Shown here one piece after another: positions 36,430-42,555 of a stretch of 42,555 nucleotides of DNA (the first letter of the stretch is position 1; each line of letters opens with the position of its first letter). The DNA lies in assembly GCA_002724635.1 (NCBI GenBank), contig PBPM01000050.1:1-42555 (forward strand), given 5' to 3'. This DNA comes from Rhodospirillaceae bacterium. GTDB lineage: Bacteria; Pseudomonadota; Alphaproteobacteria; UBA6615. The notes beneath the pieces are model-generated. The model searched no databases. It had not been told where the DNA came from and saw only the letters and a program-made list of their open reading frames with translations. The position numbers and the translations under genes are program-made.

Positions 36430-37665
36430 ATGGCACGTATTGTTGCAAAATTCGGCGGGACCTCCGTTGCTGATCTGGACCGAATCCGTGCCGTCGCGCA
36501 GCGGGTCAAGCGCGAGTACGAGGCGGGACACCAGATGGCCGTCGTGGTGTCGGCGATGGCTGGCGTCACCAACGACCTCGTCGCGCTGACCCGCGAGGCG
36601 CATGCCCTGCACGACGCGCGAGAGTACGACGTCGTGGTTTCGACAGGCGAACAGGTAACGGCCGGGCTGCTGGCGATTTGTTTGCAGGAACAAGGCGTGC
36701 GCGCGCGGTCCTGGCTCGGGTGGCAGGTGCCGATCCGCACCTCGGACGCGCAAGCGCGTGCGCGTATCGAATCCATCGAGATCGAGGAAATGGAGCGCCG
36801 TTTCTCGGACGGTCAGGTCTGCGTGCTGGCCGGATTTCAGGGCGTCGGCCCTGACAACCGGATCACGACGCTCGGGCGGGGCGGGTCGGACACGACCGCG
36901 GTGGCGCTGGCGGCGGCGCTCGGGGCGGACCGGTGCGACATCTATACGGATGTGGACGGGGTCTACACATCGGATCCGCGCATAGTGACCCGTGCGCGCA
37001 AGCTGAGTAAGGTAACTTATGAGGAGATGCTGGAGATGGCGTCCCTCGGGGCGAAGGTTCTGCAGACCCGCTAGGTCGAACTGGCTATGAATCACAGGGT
37101 TCCGGTCCAGGTTCTCTCATCATTCGACGAAGCCGTCGGCAGCGAGCGACCGGGAACGTTGGTCGTGGACGAGGAAGATATCGTGGAACATGAAATCGTA
37201 AGCGGCGTTACCTATAGCCGCGATGAAGCTAAGATTACGCTGGTGCAGGTGTCGGACCGGCCGGGCGTGGCTGCTGCCATCTTCGGGCCGCTGGCCGCGG
37301 CCAACGTTAACGTGGACATGATCGTACAGAACGTTTCTGAAGACGAGACCAGCACTGACATGACCTTCACGGTAACGCGCGGCGATCTCGACCGTGCGAT
37401 CGAGACGCTTAACGCCCGCAAGGAGGAGCTTGGCTTCACCAGCCTAGTTCCCGATGCTGATGTCGTGAAGGTCTCTGTTGTGGGCGTTGGCATGCGCAGC
37501 CATGCGGGTGTCGCCCAGCGCATGTTCTCGGCGCTGGCTGAGCGGGGGATCAACATCCAAGTGATCTCCACGTCGGAGATCAAAATCAGCGTCCTGATCG
37601 CCGAGGAGTTCACCGAGCTCGCCCTGCGCGCCCTGCACACCGCCTATGGGCTCGACGCCGCGTAG
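36430..37665 (+). pseudogene. lysC: Aspartate kinase interrupted by an in-frame TAG (catalytic and ACT halves)
   Basis: First step of lysine, threonine, methionine and diaminopimelate synthesis. The catalytic part (36430-37074, 214 residues) has [56 protein letters not shown] and [14 protein letters not shown], and ends GAKVLQTR. Then comes TAG (37072-37074), and without any frame change VELAMNHRVPVQVLSSFD continues into two ACT domains (to 37665; VSDRPGVAAAIFGPLA and VGMRSHAGVAQRMFSALA). Read through, the protein would be 411 residues plus stop, the normal length, and relatives have Ser at the TAG position (TCG would need one base change). An ATG at 37087 could start a separate 192-residue regulatory subunit. 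It may be a mutation, a sequencing error or a true split; called pseudogene only as the neutral label. Confidence 0.8.
37087..37665 (+). CDS. Aspartate kinase ACT regulatory half as a possible separate subunit
   Basis: 192 residues from ATG 37087, four codons past the TAG. It contains both ACT domains that bind lysine or threonine for feedback control. The only ribosome-site-like sequence is AGG at 37073-37075, eleven bases upstream and partly made by the TAG itself, so initiation would be weak or coupled to termination. In Bacillus subtilis and Corynebacterium an internal start in lysC does make a comparable beta subunit, although there the alpha chain is full length. Alternative: the downstream half of a broken gene. 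Confidence 0.45.
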   Translation: MNHRVPVQVLSSFDEAVGSERPGTLVVDEEDIVEHEIVSGVTYSRDEAKITLVQVSDRPGVAAAIFGPLAAANVNVDMIVQNVSEDETSTDMTFTVTRGDLDRAIETLNARKEELGFTSLVPDADVVKVSVVGVGMRSHAGVAQRMFSALAERGINIQVISTSEIKISVLIAEEFTELALRALHTAYGLDAA

Positions 37666-37747
37666 AGGTTTCCATGTCCGCCAGCTTCGCCCGGATCGAG
37701 CACGGTCGAAGCCGCGCCTCGACAGGTGCGCGGCGGGGCGCGTGGGC

Positions 37748-40036
37748 ATGACGCCAGCTGCCGGAGCACCTCCGACGACGCCTGCTTGGACGGGCTCGCG
37801 CCGTCTATTGCGCCAGCTGCGCGACATCATGGCGGGGCCCGGCTCGGGGCAGGAACGTCTCGACCAGATCGCCACGCTAATCGCACGCGAACTCGTCGCT
37901 GAAGTTTGTTCGATCTATGTACGCCGGGCGGGCGATGTGCTCGAACTGTTCGCGACCGAAGGCTTGCGCCCGGATGCCGTGCGCAACACGCGCCTGATGG
38001 TCGGCGAAGGACTGATCGGCTTCGTCGCGGGCAAGGCCATGCCCATCTCACTGGCCGATGCCCAAAGCCATCCGCAGTTCGCTTATCGTCCCGAGACGGG
38101 CGAGGAAAGCTACTCGTCGCTGGTGGGCGTGCCGGTGCTGCGGGCCGGCCGGGTGCTCGGCGTGCTGGCCGTGCAGAACCAGACCCAGCGAAGCTACACC
38201 GACGAAGAGGTCGAGACGCTCGAAACGACTGCGATGGTTCTGGCCGAGCTGATCAGCGGCGGCGACATTCTAGACGCAGATGAGCCGCGCTATGACAGCG
38301 CCAATGAATTGCTACCCCAGCGCATTGAAGGCCTTGCGCTGAGCTCGGGAATGGCGTCCGGGACGGCAGTGGTGCAACGCCGGCGGGTCACGATCGAGAC
38401 CATGCTCGCGGACGATCCCACGATAGAAGAACGACGGCTCCGCGATGCGCTGGCCGCCATTCACGGGCAACTGGATGACGCGTTGGAACGGCCTGAATTC
38501 TCTGACGCCAGCGAACACCGAGACGTACTCGAGACTTTCCGGATGTTCGCTGAGGATCGCGGCTGGCTGCGCCGGATCGACGAAGCGATCCGCTCCGGCC
38601 TATCGGCCGAGGCGGCGGTTCAGCGGGTGCAGGACGAAATGCGGGCGCGCATGGGACAGGTTACCGATAGTTATTTGCGCGAGCGCATGCTGGATTTTGA
38701 GGAGTTGACAGAGCGGTTGCTGCGGCAACTTGTCGATGGCGGGCGGCCCGACGGCATGGTGATACCAGACGATGCGGTGCTGGTGGCGCGAACGCTTGGT
38801 CCGGCGGAGTTGCTGAACTACGTCCCCGGCAGCCTCAGGGCGGTGGTCCTAGAGGAGGGATCGACCAACGCTCATGCAACTATTGTTGCGCGCGCCCTCG
38901 GAATACCGCTGGTTGGCCGGCTGCAGGGTCTGATGTCGAGGGTCGAGTCGGGTGACTCCGTGCTTGTAGACGGCGACAACGGGATTATCTACCTGCGGCC
39001 GGGCGACGAAGTGCAGGCTAACTTCGAGACGGCTGTCGCCGCTCAGGGCGCTAGGCTGAAGGTCTATCAGGGTCTGCGGGACCTGCCGTCCGAGACCCGC
39101 GATGGCGTGCCAGTATCGCTTTTTCTGAATGCGGGCCTATTGGCCGATACGACGCGCCTCGATGAGACCCGGTCCGACGGGATCGGACTCTATCGAACAG
39201 AAATTCCTTTCATGCTTCGGGCGACTTATCCCGACGTTGCAACGCAGACCGAGTTCTATGCCCGCGTTTACGACGAGGCCGGCGGTCGGCCCGTAACATT
39301 TCGCACACTCGATATCGGCGGCGACAAGGCTCTCCCCTATCTGCAAAGTAACTTCGAAGAGAATCCGGCGATGGGCTGGCGGGCCTCGCGGATCGCGCTT
39401 GACCGCCCGGTAATGCTGCGTCATCAGTTGCGCGCCCTAATCGCCGCGAGCGCCGGCCGACCGCTGGACGTCATGTTCCCGATGATCGCACAGGTCTCAG
39501 AGTTCGAGGCGGCGCGACACCTGCTGTATATCGAGCTTGATCGTGCAGCGCGGCGCGGTGAAACCAAACCGGCCACGGTGCGCACGGGCGTCATGCTCGA
39601 GGTGCCTGCGCTAGCATTGCAGCTGGATAATCTGCTGCCCTTGATCGATTTCCTGTCGATCGGCAGCAACGATCTCTTGCAGTTCCTGTTTGCCTTCGAT
39701 CGAGGAAACCCGCGCCTCGAGGGACGCTATGACACGCTTTCGCCCGCCCTCTTGAAACTCCTTGAGCGGATTGCGGAAGATTGCGATGCCGTTGGTGTCG
39801 ACCTCACGGTTTGCGGTGAGATGGCCGGTGATCCGATTGCGGCGATGGCGCTGATCGGAATCGGCTATCGTCGCCTTTCCATGGCGCCCGCGAATTTTGG
39901 TCCAGTCAAGGCGATGGTTCGTTCGATGAGCGTCGCCGAGCTGACGAACTACCTGCAGGGCGTGATGCATTCACCTCACCCAAGTATTCGTTCCCGTCTC
40001 TTGGATTTTGCCCGAGATCATAATGTTTCGATGTAA
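37748..40036 (+). CDS. ptsP: Phosphoenolpyruvate-protein phosphotransferase of the nitrogen PTS (EI-Ntr)
   Basis: First enzyme of the PTS-Ntr regulatory phosphorelay; passes phosphate from PEP to NPr. 762 residues from ATG 37748. The N-terminal GAF domain (about 25-165: LDQIATLIARELVAEVCSIY, LMVGEGLIGFVAGKAMPI) is followed by the EI N-domain, the swivelling His domain with GSTNAHATIVARALGIPLVG (phosphorylated His), and the PEP-binding barrel with GIGLYRTEIPFML, TLDIGGDKALPY, SIGSNDLLQFLFAFDRGNP and VCGEMAGDP. The start fits the family (SRRLLRQLRDIMAGPGS soon after); the frame to 37646 overlaps lysC. It follows lysC by 82 bases, the usual alphaproteobacterial order. Confidence 0.95.
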   Translation: MTPAAGAPPTTPAWTGSRRLLRQLRDIMAGPGSGQERLDQIATLIARELVAEVCSIYVRRAGDVLELFATEGLRPDAVRNTRLMVGEGLIGFVAGKAMPISLADAQSHPQFAYRPETGEESYSSLVGVPVLRAGRVLGVLAVQNQTQRSYTDEEVETLETTAMVLAELISGGDILDADEPRYDSANELLPQRIEGLALSSGMASGTAVVQRRRVTIETMLADDPTIEERRLRDALAAIHGQLDDALERPEFSDASEHRDVLETFRMFAEDRGWLRRIDEAIRSGLSAEAAVQRVQDEMRARMGQVTDSYLRERMLDFEELTERLLRQLVDGGRPDGMVIPDDAVLVARTLGPAELLNYVPGSLRAVVLEEGSTNAHATIVARALGIPLVGRLQGLMSRVESGDSVLVDGDNGIIYLRPGDEVQANFETAVAAQGARLKVYQGLRDLPSETRDGVPVSLFLNAGLLADTTRLDETRSDGIGLYRTEIPFMLRATYPDVATQTEFYARVYDEAGGRPVTFRTLDIGGDKALPYLQSNFEENPAMGWRASRIALDRPVMLRHQLRALIAASAGRPLDVMFPMIAQVSEFEAARHLLYIELDRAARRGETKPATVRTGVMLEVPALALQLDNLLPLIDFLSIGSNDLLQFLFAFDRGNPRLEGRYDTLSPALLKLLERIAEDCDAVGVDLTVCGEMAGDPIAAMALIGIGYRRLSMAPANFGPVKAMVRSMSVAELTNYLQGVMHSPHPSIRSRLLDFARDHNVSM

Positions 40037-40266
40037 ATCATTGCGACCTCGAATCGCATTTGATAAATAAATCGAAAATAGAATGTGAATTATATTTGAT
40101 TATGATTACACCCGGCGCGCTTGGCTTACTCTGTACCTAGGCTCGGCGACCAACTGGAACTGTCTCTCAGGATTTCTGGACATCACTAAGACCGTTGGCT
40201 GGGGGCCTGATGGTACGTTTAAATCCACATTCGTTACGCGTTCTGAATCAGGATGGAGTCGCCGAA

Positions 40267-41346
40267 ATGATGCACTCGGTCGAGGGTGCTGATCATGTCG
40301 GGGCGGTTCTGCGCGAGGCGCGTGAGACCACCGGCCAGACGGTCGGAGATATTGCTGAGACTCTGCGGATTCGCCGGGTCTACCTCGAGGCGATCGAGAA
40401 TGGCCGGTTCGATGAGTTGCCGGGAGCAACCTACGCGCTCGGCTTCGTGCGATCCTACGCTGCCTATCTGAACCTCGATGCGCCCGGCCTGGTCGCACGC
40501 TTCAAGGAAGAGGCGAGCGGAATTCAGGTGCAGCAGGAGCTGGAATTTCCGACGCCGCTTCCCGAGGGGCGTTTCCCCGGTGGGTTGCTGGTCACGATAT
40601 GCCTGCTGCTGGCCGGAGTGACCTTTGGCGGATGGTACTTGTATCAAAGCCAGAACGGGATAGAGGTCGTTCGGGTGCCCGCGCCGCCGTCCGAGGCGGC
40701 CGGTATGGTCGAAGCGCCCGCCGATCCGCCAGAAACTGCCCCGGCCAACGCCGCGGTGGCGTCTGTTGTCAACACGCAGATGCAAGCGGCTTCCGTTGTT
40801 CCTAATGAGAGCGAGGTCGCCGCGATAGCGCTAGGCACGGGCGCCGACCTCTCGGGGCCGGCAGCTGAAGTCTCGGCGCAGGCAGAGGCGCCTCAACCGA
40901 GTGCCGTCGAAGTCGTAGTACGAACCACTCCAGCGCCAGCGGCCAGCCCGCCATCACCCGCTTTTTCGAAGAAGCCCGCCAACGTCGCGTTGCCGAGTAT
41001 CCAGGAGCCATCGACGACGGCCCCGGCAATCGCCGCGGATCGTCAAGGCCGGACATTCGGAGCTCAGAACGTGAGCGCACGCATCATACTGCGCGCTCGG
41101 GAGAACACTTGGGTGCAGGTGCGCGATAAAGACGAGGGTGTTGTACTCACCCAGATGCTAGGGATGGGCGACCGGTACATGGTGCCGAACCGAGATGACC
41201 TGCGCCTGATGACAGGCAATGCGGGCGGCCTGGAAATTCTGGTCGATGGTGAGGCGGTGCCGCCGGTCGGCGCGCAGGGTGAAAGCCGGCGCGACGTGCG
41301 GCTCGATCCGGCGCGACTTCGTGCGGGTACGGCTGTATTTCAATAG
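40267..41346 (+). CDS. RodZ-like helix-turn-helix membrane protein with DUF4115 domain
   Basis: About 359 residues from ATG 40267. The N-terminal Xre-type HTH (about 8-75: VGAVLREARETTGQTVGDIA and LRIRRVYLEAIENGRFDELP) is the RodZ cytosolic domain that contacts MreB. One transmembrane helix at about 110-128 (GLLVTICLLLAGVTFGGWYL), then a long Pro/Ala/Val-rich periplasmic linker, and a C-terminal beta domain (VSARIILRARENTWVQVRDK, GMGDRYMVPNRDDLRLMTGN, ILVDGEAVPPVG), the DUF4115 domain. A cell-shape role is inferred from architecture. The frame reaches 40195 upstream; 40267 is chosen from GGAG just before it and the family N-terminus. Precedes ispG, a common pairing. Confidence 0.88.
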   Translation: MMHSVEGADHVGAVLREARETTGQTVGDIAETLRIRRVYLEAIENGRFDELPGATYALGFVRSYAAYLNLDAPGLVARFKEEASGIQVQQELEFPTPLPEGRFPGGLLVTICLLLAGVTFGGWYLYQSQNGIEVVRVPAPPSEAAGMVEAPADPPETAPANAAVASVVNTQMQAASVVPNESEVAAIALGTGADLSGPAAEVSAQAEAPQPSAVEVVVRTTPAPAASPPSPAFSKKPANVALPSIQEPSTTAPAIAADRQGRTFGAQNVSARIILRARENTWVQVRDKDEGVVLTQMLGMGDRYMVPNRDDLRLMTGNAGGLEILVDGEAVPPVGAQGESRRDVRLDPARLRAGTAVFQ

Positions 41347-41369
41347 CCGGTTTGCGCCGCGTGGCGCAG

Positions 41370-41398
41370 TTGATATTTCATAACGCGACGCGCATGTT
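41370..41398 (+). promoter_or_regulatory. Possible ispG promoter
   Basis: TTGATA (41370-41375), a 17-base spacer and CATGTT (41393-41398), 42 bases before the ispG ATG. The -35 is good, the -10 poor, so ispG may mainly be read from upstream. Confidence 0.28.
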
Positions 41399-41440
41399 AA
41401 GGCGCAACGGTCCGGTCGAATCCAGAGGTTAGAAACCAGT

Positions 41441-42555
41441 ATGAGCGTTCGCCCATATCGCGACATCGAACGGCGCAAGAGCCGTCAGATCATGGTCGGA
41501 GACGTGCCCGTCGGCGGAGACGCGCCGATTACCGTTCAGTCGATGACTAATACACGGACCACTGACGTGGCCGGCACGATAGAACAGATTCGGACGCTCG
41601 AGGTCGCGGGCGCCGATATTGTCCGTGTTTCCTGTCCGGACGAGGACAGTACGCTTGCTCTGCGCGAGATCATCCCCGAGGTGACGGTCCCGATCGTTGC
41701 GGATATCCATTTTCACTATCAGCGCGCGATCGAGGCCGCCGAAGCCGGCGCCGCATGCCTGCGGCTCAACCCGGGCAATATCGGCTCGCGCGAGCGGGTC
41801 CGCGAGGTGGTCAAGGCGGCACGCGACAACAAATGCTCGATGCGCATCGGCGTGAATGGAGGCAGTCTCGAGAAGGAGCTGCTCGAGAAATACGGCGAAC
41901 CCTGCCCCGAGGCGCTAATCGAGAGCGCATTGAATTCCGCTCGCCTTCTGGAGGAAGAGGATTTCCTTGAGTTCAAGATTTCGGTGAAGGCGTCCGACGT
42001 TTTTCTTGCCGTTGCATCTTATATGGGGCTGGCGGAGGCCTGCGATTATCCGCTGCATATCGGTATTACTGAGGCGGGTGGCTTGCAGTCTGGAACCGTG
42101 AAATCTTCGATCGGCCTCGGCATGTTGCTGTGGTCGGGGATTGGCGACACGCTGCGTGTCTCGCTCTCAGCCGATCCGGTCGAGGAGGTGAAGGTTGGGT
42201 TCGACATGCTTAAGTCGCTAGGGCTGCGCCATCGCGGGATTAACGTGATCTCCTGCCCCTCCTGTGCGCGTCAGCAATATGACGTGATCGCGACCGTGAA
42301 GGTGCTCGAGGAACGGCTCGCGCACATCACCACCCCGATGACTGTGTCGGTGATCGGCTGCGTCGTGAACGGGCCCGGCGAGGCCACGATGACGGATATT
42401 GGGTTCACCGGCGGCGGTCGGGGCACCCACCAAGTCTACATCGGCGGACAACCGCATCACCGGTTGCAGGACGAGGATATCGTCGATCATCTGGTGGGGC
42501 TGGTTGAGGCAAAGGCGGCGGAAATCGAGGCCGAAGCGTTCGACGCTATTTCGTC
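41441..42555 (+). CDS. ispG: 4-hydroxy-3-methylbut-2-enyl diphosphate synthase, cut by window edge
   Basis: [4Fe-4S] enzyme of the non-mevalonate isoprenoid pathway; converts MEcPP to HMBPP. From ATG 41441 the frame is open to the right edge (371 codons). Seen: [20 protein letters not shown] start, [72 protein letters not shown], and the cluster ligands in ISCPSCARQ and [10 protein letters not shown]. Only the last few residues are expected to be missing. AGAGG lies upstream. Its product feeds quinone side chains, linking it functionally to ubiG. Confidence 0.97.
   Translation, partial: MSVRPYRDIERRKSRQIMVGDVPVGGDAPITVQSMTNTRTTDVAGTIEQIRTLEVAGADIVRVSCPDEDSTLALREIIPEVTVPIVADIHFHYQRAIEAAEAGAACLRLNPGNIGSRERVREVVKAARDNKCSMRIGVNGGSLEKELLEKYGEPCPEALIESALNSARLLEEEDFLEFKISVKASDVFLAVASYMGLAEACDYPLHIGITEAGGLQSGTVKSSIGLGMLLWSGIGDTLRVSLSADPVEEVKVGFDMLKSLGLRHRGINVISCPSCARQQYDVIATVKVLEERLAHITTPMTVSVIGCVVNGPGEATMTDIGFTGGGRGTHQVYIGGQPHHRLQDEDIVDHLVGLVEAKAAEIEAEAFDAIS

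Noticed and set aside
36430-37665. Amber codon reassignment across the genome as the explanation for the lysC TAG
   Set aside because: TAG is the normal stop of several intact genes here (M20, xerD, accA, argJ, mutT, meaB, cobS) at the expected protein ends, so general reassignment does not fit.

Overview
The window looks like chromosomal core sequence from a GC-rich alphaproteobacterium, probably Rhodospirillales-like; this is inferred from gene families and gene order, not from a marker gene. Supporting signs are the aerobic cobaltochelatase genes cobS/cobT beside a J-domain gene and bolA, the secA/PpiC/argJ/mutT neighbourhood, the aroK-aroB-CorC block beside xerD and accA, and the ubiG-lysC-ptsP-HTH-ispG run. 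I see no prophage, insertion sequence, CRISPR array, tRNA or rRNA gene.

Layout. 1-5000: a class III aminotransferase (cut by the left edge) and manC on the minus strand, divergent from a nitrilase-family amidase and an M20 amidohydrolase. 4926-6850: a HAD-IIA phosphatase between two gene-poor stretches. 6850-11100: methylmalonyl-CoA mutase, an Lrp/AsnC regulator behind a very AT-rich leader, and the mutase chaperone meaB. 11100-12840: rpmB with a clear promoter and terminator, then an unusual tgt. 12850-13225: a decayed esterase-like (phytase-type) gene. 13276-16805 (minus): J-domain gene, cobS, cobT; bolA is divergent. 17472-21212 (minus): DUF2889 protein, CorC/HlyC protein, aroB and aroK. 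21359-25319 (plus): a 43-residue membrane peptide with a TTG start, a secreted alpha-helical protein, xerD and accA. 25377-31070: secA (minus), divergent from a periplasmic PpiC-type isomerase, argJ and mutT. 31420-34059 (minus): an NDUFAF5-like methyltransferase and two related membrane proteins. 34160-36242: grxC, a small methyltransferase, a DUF1178 protein and ubiG. 36430-42555: lysC, ptsP, a RodZ-like protein and ispG (cut by the right edge).

How the genes connect. The B12-related genes form a theme: cobS and cobT encode two subunits of the aerobic cobalt chelatase, and the mutase and MeaB use and protect the resulting cofactor. The Lrp/AsnC gene between them suggests control by branched-chain amino acid status. 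aroB/aroK, lysC, argJ, accA, ispG and ubiG are housekeeping biosynthesis.

The most unusual observation is that lysC is split by an in-frame TAG exactly between the catalytic and ACT regulatory halves, where relatives, from memory, have Ser. Next are a Tgt whose base-pocket loop resembles queuine-using enzymes, and the phytase-like gene reduced to its two ends. I do not see a convincing new multi-gene system here; the window is mostly ordinary core genome with several local anomalies.
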